A stretch of DNA of 64,000 nucleotides from Trichobilharzia regenti (GCA_944472135.2 OX235262.1:65038887-65102886), one strand, 5' to 3'. Numbered from the stretch's first letter, positions 33,301-37,262 are shown. Numbers and translations: made by a program. The notes: generated by a model from the sequence alone, not told the origin.

Positions 33301-33542
33301 AATTAGAATTACTTTGATAATTCAGTTTCCTGACTAAAAGAAGCACCAATATTAGATGAACAGCGATTATCATTTGTAGACTGATCTTTTTTCACATCGT
33401 ACACTTTACTAGGATTACTTGCTAACGAAGATTGCCAGAAGAGAAGACGATCTCCACCGGATCCAGAAGAAGTAAGAAAAATTCCCCTCGGTAAAATTTC
33501 TTTCTCATTCCAATGAATTAAACTTGAACTGACATCAGTCAT
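394..33542 (-). CDS. NPRL3: NPRL3, GATOR1 complex subunit (seven exons seen, 3' part outside window)
   Basis: NPRL3 pairs with NPRL2 and DEPDC5 in GATOR1, the GTPase-activating complex that restrains Rag GTPases and mTORC1 at the lysosome when amino acids are scarce. Seven exons join in frame, all with AG/GT borders: 33313-33542, 29422-29548, 23360-23752, 21059-21289, 18369-18845, 13633-13850 and 394-628. They give 637 residues up to the window edge. Family landmarks in order are IFLTSSGSGGDRLLFW near the N terminus, ENSIFVGAAF, a helix LSYLTELSRL, GHVNVKINKIYPVCFCLPHK, RPYHALILLL and ALWLIYRGHALIVYPIVANN. Each lines up with the known order in animal NPRL3. The visible part is already longer than whole human NPRL3 (569 residues). 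The extra length is Asn/Ser/Thr-rich sequence in exons 3 and 5. The C-terminal winged-helix part should lie beyond base 1. Introns reach 13 kb and hold most of the repeats listed below, plus an opposite-strand receptor gene. Confidence 0.9.
780..1283 (-). repeat. SINE-D copy ending in a 271-bp palindrome
   Basis: Bases 830-1010 contain, on the minus strand, a tRNA-like region with box A (TAGCTCAGTGGTAACG) and box B (GGGTTCGAATC). Similar sequence recurs at 38710-38870 and, in opposite orientation, at 61130-61335. Bases 1013-1137 and 1159-1283 are near-perfect inverted copies of each other separated by 21 bases. Confidence 0.7.
1300..1600 (-). repeat. RTE-2 C-terminal scrap joined to a decayed SINE-A
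   Basis: On the minus strand about 1300-1425 encodes VGRPRVTWRRLCKED, the C-terminal tail typical of the RTE-2 copies here. About 1395-1600 resembles the SINE-A body, including a decayed hammerhead (GACGAGTCCCGGATAG then GAATGAAA, bases about 1405-1455, minus). Both are broken. Confidence 0.55.
1604..4510. other. NPRL3 intron 6 sequence, mostly unassigned
   Basis: No exon or RNA gene is evident. Bases 2285-2640 hold a decayed SINE-B copy: an antisense 3' end, then a sense body with a tRNA-like box B near 2505 and a broken hammerhead near 2535-2575. Elsewhere I see only AT-rich unique-looking sequence and short CA/GT runs (2243-2250, 4283-4300). Confidence 0.4.
4515..5245 (-). repeat. Decayed SINE-A and SINE-B copies
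   Basis: About 4540-4640 (minus) shows a SINE-A scrap. Its hammerhead core still reads CTGATGAG, but GAAG replaces GAAA and stem II is broken. About 4855-5240 (minus) has an eroded SINE-B: a box-B-like GATTCGA complement near 4905 and the usual 3' end near 5165-5230. Confidence 0.45.
5470..5825 (+). repeat. SINE-B copy, nearly full length
   Basis: It starts GTGACAAGTAGGGTG and has a tRNA-like region at 5610-5690 (TTAATGGTCTATGAGC and GGATTCGGACC). A disrupted hammerhead follows at about 5690-5745, with extra bases before GAAA. It ends in the shared tail CCTACAAAACCAATACTTGAA. Confidence 0.65.
6299..6332. repeat. (TA)n microsatellite
   Basis: About 16 TA units. Open frames running through this stretch on both strands are Ile-Tyr runs or Lys-rich low-complexity sequence and are not counted as genes. 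Confidence 0.9.
6765..8057 (+). CDS. Rhodopsin-like G protein-coupled receptor, orphan, intronless
   Basis: This single uninterrupted 430-codon frame encodes a plasma-membrane receptor of class A type. The N terminus is short, with two N-glycosylation sites (N7, N11). Predicted helices are at about 26-55, 117-143 (with D129 in LAFVDF), 159-182, 205-227, 239-265, 306-331 (P328) and 350-377. C159 and C231 would form the usual extracellular disulfide. GERF (182-185) replaces the DRY motif, and the TM7 end is GLRFYLYMF instead of NPxxY. The first intracellular loop is unusually long (about 56-116), Thr- and Gly-rich. It lies inside NPRL3 intron 6 on the other strand, with no splice sites needed. 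Divergent, intronless receptors of this kind suggest a flatworm-specific orphan group such as PROF1, but I cannot assign ligand or subgroup. Class A by helix pattern is fairly sure; the rest is inference. Confidence 0.85.
   Translation: MYNYYDNITVNITGTQHNACLQYYLPNLFVAIFGFITLIFGSIGSLLTWIYLFMFRKSSKTVCISATKTTATRTGGTTRTATIKTVTTRTNGPSDNTSGSNAGGSDIQPKQGNLRASTQLLMASLAFVDFVGQNTSCLRYTILALRQYDLRLFYTDIFCRLQLFAEYCCQDASAWYMCILTGERFWLMARPTSAYSMNKREIKPPAFTLMIVTLTIIGKNAVLLASSQDVCSEGYTDKTFFLIDLVYKCIIPFLILVTTSTGNLIIMQRQLIKMHADHMSIGKGLSIVTMSRKNKAKLPPTAAAMWEVVFACRMMVVSSIVFIIGALPVNLFKLANSNFKNVLTARDICSVTDIVYNTINILFWTCVGLRFYLYMFSSPRVRHDMFLIGRMILVRINILEPLRRMSTGSKATQSRSVNNDANRSQGPNKN
8058..8637. other. Receptor 3' flank, no further gene seen
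   Basis: AT-rich sequence downstream of the receptor stop codon, still within NPRL3 intron 6. AATAAA-like sequences occur (AAATAAAAAAAT near 8130), which could serve as a polyadenylation signal for the receptor. No repeat or exon is recognised. Confidence 0.35.
8638..9388 (-). mobile_element. RTE-2 non-LTR retrotransposon, 5'-truncated 3' part
   Basis: On the minus strand two frames cover the C-terminal part of an RTE-like reverse transcriptase: FTYLGSIVSTTGGTDEDIKA, then VKSVLLYGSETW, then GRPRVTWRRSCEEEM. The copy ends at its 3' side in a (TTA)n run (8638-8657) and abuts a (TA)n run at 9357-9388. Several frameshifts show it is dead. The same family recurs at 21.7, 24.5, 30.3, 37.0, 47.7, 52.0 and 60.1 kb. 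It resembles what is usually called SR2-type in schistosomes. Confidence 0.8.
9895..10473 (-). mobile_element. Penelope-like element, C-terminal GIY-YIG fragment
   Basis: Minus-strand frames read SFxC-like residues, then CGASYIRRTIRQVHRRISEH, then AFKIIYRIPTNLNFALRVRL and LCVQKKFVQPFSLP, the end of a Penelope GIY-YIG endonuclease. The frame is broken around 10260. It is a truncated, inactive copy in NPRL3 intron 6, related to the copies at 14.8, 17.4 and 32.2 kb. Confidence 0.7.
10495..10705 (+). repeat. SINE-B fragment with inactivated hammerhead
   Basis: It has the sense tRNA-like half and a hammerhead at 10606-10651. Stem II and GAAA are intact, but the core C3 has become G (GTGAAGA instead of CTGAAGA), which should abolish cleavage. 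The usual tail TCTCTAACTGATATCAG follows. Confidence 0.6.
10710..11955. other. Unassigned intronic sequence
   Basis: An open minus-strand frame of 106 codons (11639-11959) has no family I recognise and no consistent splice sites. It is low-confidence as coding. The rest is AT-rich without recognised repeats. Confidence 0.3.
11960..12270. mobile_element. RTE-2 3' end (+) abutting a Penelope RT scrap (-)
   Basis: Bases 11960-12165 (plus) are the RTE-2 tail, ending CCAAACCCAAGGAAATAATAA. Bases 12165-12265 (minus) encode IPAIGIPLGPMLAEVHI, resembling the Penelope reverse transcriptase motif before the catalytic YVDD. Both are fragments. Confidence 0.5.
12295..12470 (-). repeat. SINE-C copy
   Basis: On the minus strand it has a tRNA-like head (GTTGGCAAG and box-B-like GGTTCGATTACC near 12400) and the family body AAAGAAGGAAAGTTGAACG with GCTTGCAACCCCATCC. 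It is moderately diverged from the better copy at 62505. Confidence 0.6.
12915..13060 (+). repeat. Decayed SINE-B
   Basis: It keeps CAACGGTCAGCGAGCTTGAC, AACCTGAAAGTCCTGGG and a tail-like GAAATCTACATTGAAAT. The hammerhead is not recognisable. Confidence 0.4.
13375..13497 (-). repeat. SINE-C tRNA-like head only
   Basis: The minus strand reads TGCGTCGGTGGCACAGTGG, then CCGAGGTTCGAGCCCACGC (box B). This is the same tRNA-like unit as at 62513, without the SINE-C body. Confidence 0.55.
13633..13850 (-). CDS. NPRL3: NPRL3 exon 6
   Basis: The acceptor is TTTCATTTCAG. The exon encodes INKIYPVCFCLPHKAYCL and then IRPYHALILLLRKDVLL. These match human INSWLEVSFCLPHKIHY and IRPYHALLLLSDEKSLL closely, and this is the most diagnostic exon for NPRL3. 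The donor GTAGGT leaves GA, completed to Asp by the first base of exon 7. In the genomic reading frame a TAG follows at once, so splicing is required. Confidence 0.93.
13919..14260 (+). mobile_element. Solo LTR (342 bp) with 4-bp target duplication
   Basis: The copy starts TGTGGTGAGAG and ends GAGTTACT, flanked on both sides by TACT (13915-13918 and 14261-14264). It aligns along its length with the second copy at 18885-19237. A 4-bp duplication fits a Gypsy-class LTR element. No internal region is present. It lies in NPRL3 intron 6 close to the exon 6 acceptor side. Orientation is inferred from the AATAAA-like AGTAAACAATC near the 3' end. Confidence 0.7.
14845..16240 (-). mobile_element. Penelope-like retroelement, 5'-truncated, long open frame
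   Basis: A 316-codon minus-strand frame (15223-16173) starts inside the reverse transcriptase at the catalytic YVDD (residues 6-9). It continues through the connector and ends in a GIY-YIG endonuclease at about residues 207-290, where CIYQFTCCCGARYIGRS is the conserved core and LCIQKK closes the domain. This RT plus GIY-YIG order is diagnostic of Penelope-like elements. The 3' UTR extends to about 14845 and shares GTTCAGCGAAGAGTCTCTTT and CTGTACAATCG with the copies at 17440 and 32197. The upstream RT motifs are missing. The frame is intact, so the insertion is relatively young. It lies in NPRL3 intron 5. Confidence 0.88.
16512..16754 (-). other. Possible orphan exon with a rhodanese-like motif
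   Basis: A minus-strand frame of 80 codons contains RDFVEMAIDVRSEYPEAHTP and ACCHLGN, which loosely resembles the IDVR...E...H.pgA core of rhodanese domains. It is followed by CATTTAG/GTAATA, which could be a splice donor. NPRL3 exons 5 and 6 join in frame without it, so it is not part of that gene. It may be an old gene fragment or a repeat. No function is claimed. Confidence 0.25.
16735..16885 (+). repeat. Decayed SINE-C
   Basis: It keeps GGTTCAATTCTCAGCCGAC (box B region), CTAGTAGTAATAAGAAAGAG and TTGAAGCTCTATGTTTCACT in the family order. It is heavily eroded. Confidence 0.45.
17440..17969 (-). mobile_element. Penelope-like element fragment (3' end)
   Basis: The minus strand encodes IKSAIIGHLVDNDHPIST, FKVIYKAKINFPESLRIKII and IEKLDLCIQRR, the last 60 residues of the GIY-YIG domain. 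The family 3' UTR follows (GATTCAACGAAGAGACTATT at 17457). It joins an eroded RTE-2 segment at about 17905. Confidence 0.75.
17905..18240 (-). mobile_element. Eroded RTE-2 fragment
   Basis: The minus strand retains family order (CTTTTGAATTTTTAGCAAC region, GTTGACCTTCCAAGTGC, GGCAGTTGTGGAAGGAG), like the 3' coding part of the 8.6 kb copy. Frames are broken throughout. Confidence 0.45.
18369..18845 (-). CDS. NPRL3: NPRL3 exon 5
   Basis: This 159-codon exon is in phase 0 at both ends (acceptor CTTTTCAG, donor GTAAAT). It starts with IGSQIRRAELMFNYLRDQRD, continuing the helix after LSRL, then carries a long Asn/Thr-rich insert. It ends with LVQISSLCAELKSILDSIC and GHVNVK, matching the [20 protein letters not shown] helix-strand of human NPRL3. 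The insert is unique to this protein as far as I can tell. Confidence 0.87.
18885..19237 (+). mobile_element. Solo LTR (353 bp) with 4-bp target duplication
   Basis: It runs from TGTAAGGAGAG to GTCGTTACA, giving TG...CA ends, flanked by CTAT at 18881-18884 and 19238-19241. It aligns with 13919-14260 across its length. The TATAAATA at about 19172 and AATAAA at about 19196 fit LTR promoter and polyadenylation signals. It sits 40 bp upstream of the NPRL3 exon 5 acceptor, inside intron 4. Confidence 0.8.
19605..19995 (+). repeat. SINE-C interrupted by a palindromic insertion
   Basis: The tRNA-like head (19612-19680, box B GGTTCGATACC) and the body (AAAGAGGAAAGGCTAGC and CCCATCCCGTAAAAAT) are typical. 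At CTCTAGCTTGAA the copy is split by a 166-bp insert (19794-19959). The 12 bases CTCTAGCTTGAA are repeated on the other side (19960-19971), where SINE-C resumes with GTCCTATGTTCC. Confidence 0.75.
19821..19964. repeat. Near-perfect 144-bp palindrome
   Basis: Bases 19821-19892 and 19893-19964 are inverted copies with no spacer (centre ACTGATCAGT). I count two mismatched positions in 72. It forms most of the insert that splits the SINE-C copy. Confidence 0.9.
20625..20865. repeat. SINE-B inverted pair, decayed
   Basis: Bases 20630-20685 carry an antisense hammerhead region (stem I GTATACTGG kept, core broken). Bases 20700-20860 carry sense sequence with another broken hammerhead (20730-20785, outer stem GCACT/AGTGC kept) and the usual tail. 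Confidence 0.5.
21059..21289 (-). CDS. NPRL3: NPRL3 exon 4
   Basis: This 77-codon exon is in phase 0 at both ends (acceptor TTTTCACAG, donor GTAAGT). It encodes SIFVGAAFNL, then an acidic Ser/Asp-rich stretch, then HTMISFTVGFLMDSSAPPSV and LTELSRL. These correspond to the MILFNVVFALRANADPSV and LHNLSRR segments of human NPRL3, so it is the best-conserved N-terminal exon. Confidence 0.88.
21640..23235 (+). mobile_element. RTE-2 composite: RT part followed by endonuclease part
   Basis: A SINE-B antisense tail (21640-21730) is followed by RTE-2 sequence. RT motifs on the plus strand are KTGKAVGPDGALVEAVK (21764 frame), NFIDFGKAFDSVD (about 22205), FADDVCLISH (about 22515) and ARFGKAR (about 22790). 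At about 22906 the sequence jumps to ISMATWNVHTMFEAGKVAQI, the beginning of the apurinic endonuclease domain, in the same strand. This is the reverse of the normal endonuclease-then-RT order. Several frameshifts and stops make it inactive. It lies in NPRL3 intron 3. Confidence 0.75.
23360..23752 (-). CDS. NPRL3: NPRL3 exon 3 (Asn/Ser-rich insertion)
   Basis: This 131-codon exon is in phase 0 at both ends (acceptor TTTTTTAG, donor GTGATT). Most of it is Asn/Ser/Thr-rich with no counterpart in vertebrate NPRL3. The end, TQALQRKIYIK, runs straight into ENSIFVGAAF of exon 4, at the place of the KFELKIDNVRFVGHP strand of the human protein. It is best read as a lineage-specific loop inserted in the longin-like domain. 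Confidence 0.78.
24060..24270 (+). repeat. Decayed SINE-B
   Basis: It keeps ATTCATGGACCATTGGA, AACCTGAAGGTCAAGGAGTT and GTTTTCTAACTGATAACA in family order. The hammerhead is not functional. Confidence 0.45.
24545..25110 (+). mobile_element. Eroded RTE-2 fragment
   Basis: The plus strand keeps short blocks of the RT C-terminal half (region of LSTTGSTDNGVK and FNTNIKPALLYAPET-like residues) around 24580-24990, with many stops. It is followed by GAAGACTTATGTTCCACTCAG, the family 3' end. Confidence 0.5.
25790..26110 (-). repeat. SINE-A copy with a nested RTE-1 3' tail
   Basis: The minus strand carries the SINE-A 5' part (25795-25890) and a decayed hammerhead (25908-25958; the cleavage triplet is lost). 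At about 25993-26060 a short RTE-1 3' end with CTGTCTGTCTGTCTG, antisense, is inserted. Confidence 0.6.
26115..26430 (+). repeat. SINE-A copy, full structure
   Basis: The order is an AAATGCCCAGATATCGTC start, a body ending GGAAAAATCAAAAATTC, a tRNA-like unit (26243-26325: GGCCCAGGTGGTCTGGTGG and box B GGGTTCGAGCC), a hammerhead (26356-26400) and the end CACCATCCACCAATTAAAT. This layout is that of the Sm-alpha type SINE of schistosomes. Confidence 0.75.
26356..26400 (+). ncRNA. Hammerhead ribozyme, SINE-A (Sm-alpha type), core intact
   Basis: This is a self-cleaving RNA motif. Stem I pairs ATCCAG (26356-26361) with CTGGAT (26395-26400). The core CTGACGA is at 26362-26368. Stem II GTCC/GGAC lies within 26369-26382, and GAAA is at 26383-26386. 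A short stem III follows, and predicted cleavage is after C26394 (AUC triplet). All invariant core bases are present. Stem III is minimal, as known for schistosome hammerheads. Confidence 0.88.
26435..26700 (-). repeat. Uncharacterised repeat shared with 62240-62460
   Basis: The complement shares, in order, ATTTGTGCAGGTCTTCCGTG, ATTTCACGTC, GTTTTGCC and ATACCGATGAAC with 62240-62460 (plus strand). Open frames in it are not conserved between copies. Family unknown. Confidence 0.55.
27092..28312 (+). mobile_element. RTE-1 copy, 5'-truncated with a short 5' inversion
   Basis: Nine-base duplications GTTAAAGCC (27083-27091 and 28313-28321) bound the copy. The RT C-terminal half is readable (27329-27877: FGMRLAPAKCKMMLQDW, VRSVLLYGCEAWPL, KVSNIEVRRRVLGKEGKSID, RLRWLGHVLRM), followed by the 3' end GTCGAAAACAGACATACAGAC. 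The first ~25 bases are inverted relative to the rest. It matches the full-length copy at 52318-56086. Frameshifts make it inactive. It lies in NPRL3 intron 2. Confidence 0.85.
28985..29290 (-). repeat. Decayed SINE-A
   Basis: The minus strand keeps the GGGAACACCATCACTCATCG region (near 29040) and GCTCAGTCTCTGCTGAAT with the distal body, in SINE-A order. Its hammerhead is missing or unrecognisable. Confidence 0.5.
29422..29548 (-). CDS. NPRL3: NPRL3 exon 2
   Basis: The acceptor TTTTAG and the donor GTAAGT are clear. The exon encodes residues 78-119 and ends in phase 0. SSLTTLLTTPSP matches the position of the SDVILATILA segment of human NPRL3, and the exon ends with NPFALS. Conservation is modest, so support comes mainly from splice phase and position. 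Confidence 0.75.
29615..29765 (+). repeat. SINE-C body without tRNA head
   Basis: It has CCAGTAATAAGACTGGTAAA, GGAAAGGTTGGGCAACCCC and CCTTGGGGAACGTAAAAG in family order. It sits about 70 bp upstream of NPRL3 exon 2 in intron 1. Confidence 0.6.
30330..30680 (-). mobile_element. RTE-2 fragment
   Basis: The minus strand follows the 8.7-9.05 kb copy: a CATTCGG start, GACTTCAGACTTCCATCAAC, AGATAAGCAACAGAGGGC and AGCTTGTGGGCGTCCAGG. Frames are broken. It lies in NPRL3 intron 1. Confidence 0.6.
30815..31045 (-). repeat. SINE-C copy
   Basis: The minus strand has the tRNA-like head (box B GTGTTCGATCCCC near 30990) and the body (GGTAAAGAGGAAAGGTTGGG, AACCGCACCCCGTAAAAAG, TTCAAGGCTCTAGGTTGGAA). It ends at a (AAT)n run at 30802-30815. 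Confidence 0.7.
31290..31530. repeat. SINE-A with internal inversion, hammerhead decayed
   Basis: Bases 31295-31395 are SINE-A body in minus orientation. Bases 31396-31530 are the box B and hammerhead end in plus orientation. The hammerhead core is broken (GATAACGAT for CTGACGAG, ACAAAA for ACGAAA), while GCATCCTGGATTCCACTGCT remains. Confidence 0.6.
31535..32185. other. Unassigned intron 1 sequence
   Basis: AT-rich sequence with no exon, RNA gene or repeat that I recognise. Confidence 0.3.
32192..32976 (-). mobile_element. Penelope-like fragment with terminal inverted repeats, split by SINE-A
   Basis: Bases 32192-32249 and 32917-32976 are inverted copies (TTAAGAACAAACAATTCAGC at the outer ends). 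Between them the minus strand encodes the GIY-YIG end (FKVVYKVK, then FPKMLLFRIRCVATTLAIRM and VCKQKELLQPLLL). The fragment is interrupted at 32718-32849 by a SINE-A piece with the 13-base duplication AAACTTCTCTTCA (32705-32717 and 32850-32862). Inverted terminal repeats are a known form of Penelope insertion. It lies in NPRL3 intron 1. Confidence 0.8.
32718..32849 (-). repeat. SINE-A short copy in Penelope element
   Basis: It has the hammerhead region (32743-32785 minus, one A lost from GAAA) joined directly to the distal body, without the tRNA-like half. The 13-base target duplication marks it as an insertion after the Penelope fragment. Confidence 0.75.
33075..33230 (-). repeat. SINE-C copy
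   Basis: The minus strand has a tRNA-like head (GGTTCACTCGTAGAATGC and box B GGGTTCGATTCCC) and a shortened body. It lies 80 bp downstream of NPRL3 exon 1 in intron 1. Confidence 0.6.
33313..33542 (-). CDS. NPRL3: NPRL3 exon 1 (start codon)
   Basis: The first ATG (33540-33542) opens a 76-codon exon with two extra bases. It carries IFLTSSGSGGDRLLFW, the counterpart of the ILVSSGSRGNKLLF strand of human NPRL3 at the start of the longin-like domain. The donor is GTAATT just below 33313. The AA left at the end is completed by the first A of exon 2, giving Lys77. Confidence 0.85.
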
Positions 33543-33544
33543 TA

Positions 33545-34660
33545 GGCGTTAGATTTTATTGCACAAGAGAAATATCTGGAATAACAACAAAGTCATATTC
33601 AACAATTAACAGTAAAGTATACTAGAAATTAAGTAATTAGCTTTTTTTCAAAACCAACAGATTCAAATCATAGTTGATTGCGAAGACTTTACATTTCAAA
33701 ACTAGATATGGTAAAAAAAAGGATCATGGCGACCTTCTAAGTGGCTGTTTTTTCGCCATCATTAAAATGTTTTCTCATGTCTTAAAACTGTGTCTGTATA
33801 AATCCAAGTGAGATAGACATAAAGTAATTCGGGTGTTCTACATAATCGAAGGTCCCGAGCGTCTTTATGAAAGTGACTTGATTTGAAATATAGTAAGGGT
33901 TCACAAGTGAAGAAAAAAATGCTATTCAATTTCCTTTTCCTAAGTTACAAAAATTTCTTCAAGCTATTATTAGTAATTCAGTACTATCTGTAGGCATCTA
34001 ATACCAAAATAGAATGTAAATTATAATGTCCAGCAGTAAAATTTTATTCGAACAAAACCAATAACAACATATGGTGCAGCATAAAACGGATCCATCGTCT
34101 TTTCCGTTAGAATCTTGTCAGCCACACACAAGCTAAATACTGAAATTCAATAATTCTGCTACACATACATTGGAAAAACAGAAAGAAGGATGTATTTTAG
34201 ATTTCTTGAACACATGCCGAAAAGTCTACAATTAAGAGGAAGTAAATCTGTGAACAGTGTAGTCATGAGACATGTGAATGACAGAGGACAGGTAAATACC
34301 TTGAATTCTCTAAAAATAAAAAGACAAATAATCAATCTCAAATCTCTTGAAGTTTGCAGAGGCCATTGTTAATAAACGAATAAGAGCTGTAGTAAGTCTT
34401 CTCCGACTTTGGTAGCTCAACATTTAATCATAGTCGGTCATGTCATCTTTTATTAAGCGTAAGTGTCCACTTGTTTTCACTCTTATTTGCACCATCATTT
34501 AATATACGTAATGCTTCATACGTCTTATATCTAATCAAATGAGTTTGACTCACAATATTTCTCTATATCTCATTTATGTATTGACAATTTACCAGTGAGT
34601 TACATAATCTTAAAATTTATGTACCTTAATATATTGCTGCTTACTATCCTTGCTCCCACG
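33545..34660. other. Upstream of NPRL3, no element recognised
   Basis: AT-rich sequence 5' of the NPRL3 start codon. It should contain the promoter and 5' UTR but I see no clear core motif. Short open frames near 34160-34370 occur on both strands and are not convincing. Confidence 0.35.
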
Positions 34661-34664
34661 TGGG

Positions 34665-34800
34665 CTTATCGGCGCGTACTACTGAAGAGTCCCAAATTAG
34701 GACAAAACAACCGTTCAGTACTCCCGGGTTTTCAATGGTTCTCTGACTGATATCAATCAGTAATCAAACTTGAAATTAGTAAAATCTTTACAAACTAAAC
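34665..34800 (+). repeat. SINE-B fragment, hammerhead inactivated
   Basis: The hammerhead at 34676-34721 keeps the CTGAAGA core and stem II but has AAAA in place of GAAA (loss of G12) and a mutated stem III. The usual SINE-B tail follows. Confidence 0.65.
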
Positions 34801-35264
34801 CGTGAAATTTAAAGGAAGTAATGTCACATCAGTCAAAGACTAAGCATTATGATGAATTTACAGGTTCATCAATAAGAAAACTGTACTGATAATGTGTAAA
34901 CTATCGTTCAATGGATTAGTATAAAAAGTATCGCTTTGGAGAACACTTTCCCGAGAACAAGTATAATATCTTCAATAGTCATTTTGATATCAATAAGAGC
35001 TAATGAAAACATATTAATAACAGAGTTGAATTACTGGGAATAACTTCTGTTTTCATATTTTCATATAAATGCTGAATAAAACGTAAAAAAGACTTTCATC
35101 AGTAAGATCAAAGGCTAAACTGGTATACATTGACTCAAACAACTTTCGGAAGCTCTTTAATGTTTGTGAGCACTACTAAGCTGACTCTAATGACTGACTC
35201 GCTGTAGATGAACATATAGTCTGTGGTTGATTACTGTTAACTCTGTAAATTTAATTGCAATCGC

Positions 35265-35715
35265 ATGGAGGATTCCATCATGAGCTGACATCAGTTAGAA
35301 AACCACTGGAAAACCTGGTAGTACTGGACAGCTATTTCATCCCAGTTTGGGACTCTTCAGCAGTACGCACCCGTGACCAGTAAGGTAAAGCAGGTCGAAG
35401 ATGAGGCAGTAACTCATCGAAGAAGACATTGCGAAATAGTCTCGCTATGTCGTGAATTGGCAGAAGTTAGAATTCATGGGCCATTGGATCAGGTCCCAAA
35501 GGTTCAATGGTCTACAAGCACGCTAGCCTTATAACCAGAAAGTCCTGGGTTTGAACCCTGGTGGGCGTGCACTGATGAAAATTCCCAAACTAGAACGAAA
35601 CAGCTGCCCAGTACTCTCAGGTTTTCCAGTGGTTCTCTAACTGATGTCAGGTCATGATGAAATCCTCCATCCAATCAAACTAAATCCCTACCAAACCAAT
35701 ACTTGAAAATTAACT
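35265..35715. repeat. SINE-B head-to-head pair
   Basis: Bases 35270-35385 are an antisense 3' half with an intact-looking hammerhead. Bases 35390-35715 are a complete sense copy (tRNA-like region 35505-35570 with GGGTTTGAACCC, broken hammerhead about 35568-35614, full tail ending CCAATACTTGAAA). No clear target duplication was found. Confidence 0.75.
35321..35366 (-). ncRNA. Hammerhead ribozyme, SINE-B, core intact
   Basis: On the minus strand stem I GTACTG pairs with CAGTAC. The core is CTGAAGA, stem II is GTCCC/GGGAT (closing G-U wobble), then GAAA, a short stem III and a GUC cleavage triplet. All invariant core bases are present. Confidence 0.75.
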
Positions 35716-35819
35716 GCGATTGACGGAAAAGTATGTCATTAGCCATTACTACACAATAAACAACAGTTAAAGGATATAATTATGTTCCCATTCTAGATTT
35801 CATTGCATGGTATTTTGTA

Positions 35820-36480
35820 AATAATATTATTTTGTCTAATTGGGTCAACTGGGTCCTTTAACCTACAGAGCTTGTCCCTGAGTGAGTTTGTAGGTTTAAA
35901 TGCCACCCTAATTCCTATTTTATTCAGAATCCTACGTAGTGTCTCAGATGTCCCCTCTTTATATGGTATAACTGTGGATGACTTATATTCTTTCTTATTT
36001 ATGTTATTATTACTAGTTTCACAATTATTTTTCTTTTTATTTTGTTTTTGGCCTTTAATGATCTTCCTAATGAATTTTATAGGATAGTTAAGAATTTAGC
36101 TAAGGTAAGAATGGTTGACCCCGAGAAAATAAGTAATTTAGAAAAAAGCTCAGCAATTGCAATGCATGCGCTAACACACAACCACACAATAGGGTGGGAG
36201 AGGGTTAAAATTCTAAAAAGTAATCTAGGTAGGTGGAGAGAGAGGTTGATTACTGAATCCTTGTTCATCGAGTCTACAGCCAACACATGCAATAGGAATG
36301 ACTCGTCACTCATACCTGAAATATGGAAAATACTATTACCAATCAAATCAAGTGAAAATCAAGAGAAAAACAATGGAACTATATAAATGAATTTAGGAAG
36401 TCGTGTGATTACCTTGATTTTCATGTCTTCAAAAGGTAAAATGTTTTTGTCGGAAGACGACTGAGACAAATAAAAGCAGC
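35820..36480. mobile_element. Penelope-like fragment of a second family, with internal inversion
   Basis: The minus strand of about 35825-36005 encodes SSTVIPYKEGTSETLRRIL, IGIRVAFKPTNSLRDKL and KDPVDPIR, the connector before the GIY-YIG domain. The plus strand of 36085-36350 encodes the domain's end: NLEKSSAIAMHALTHNH and GRWRERLITESLFIE, then PEIWK. The two parts belong to one protein but lie head to tail in opposite orientation. The segment with the YIG motif itself is missing. It is inactive. Confidence 0.75.
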
Positions 36481-36484
36481 TGCA

Positions 36485-37000
36485 AAAAATAAATTGACTC
36501 CGAGTTAGTAGTATTTGGAAAACATGGACTGTTTCTTTCACCTTGTACACTCTCATCAGTCATTTTGTCTGGGATTCAAAATGTACCATTTGTTCAGTAT
36601 AAGCCTAAAAGTTGTGATTTATTCAGCCCTGATTTGGTTCAGACTTTCAGTTAAGAATTGCAGTCTGAATATAACGAATTTCGAAGAGAAACAAACCAAA
36701 ACATTGCTTGCCGAAAATACAAGTCACAAAGCTAATACAGAAAAGGGTATAAATTCATATACAGTGAAATCATTTGGAATTGATCAACAAACTAACTGAC
36801 GAATCAACTAGGAACTTTCAGCATATGTAAACCAACCTATTTTGTAATTATCTGTAGAAATAGACAATAGAAAAGATGAGAATGTAACGAACTAGAACGA
36901 ACAGTAGTGGGTAGGAAAAAGAACAATTTAATGAGTAATGATATTCAGAATTTGAACGATGATGAGAAACTATGGGAATAAAACCAACCAAGAACAAATC
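36485..37000. other. Unassigned, possibly 3' UTR of the Penelope fragment
   Basis: A 94-codon open frame (36515-36799, plus) has no recognised family and no splice context. It is likely non-coding. Confidence 0.3.
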
Positions 37001-37262
37001 ATTCGACAGGTATGGAGATGGGTTGGACGCAATCTGAGGAGATTACAGAATGACATACAGCGTTAGGCCTTCACTTGGGTGGAACCCGAATGGGAAACAA
37101 CTCTTTTGGCGTTCGAGGGTGATATGGAGTGGATCGTGAGAGGGGCTGAGAGACTATGGGCGATCGTGAGGCCACCTTAAGGGGACCTCAGAGAACAGGA
37201 CGAAGTGGAGATGTACTGTCGAAGCCCTATGCTCCGCTCCGAACCCAAGGGAACAATAATAA
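37000..37262 (+). mobile_element. RTE-2 3' end
   Basis: The plus strand encodes WRWVGRNLRRLQNDIQR, then WVEPEWE, with the tail CGAAGCCCTATGCTCCGCTC, CGAACCCAAGGGAACAATAA. It is the same 3' end as at 12.1 and 52.3 kb. Confidence 0.7.

Noticed and set aside
36515..36799. 94-codon plus-strand frame after the Penelope fragment
   Set aside because: No recognisable domain or exon signals; more likely the element's 3' UTR.
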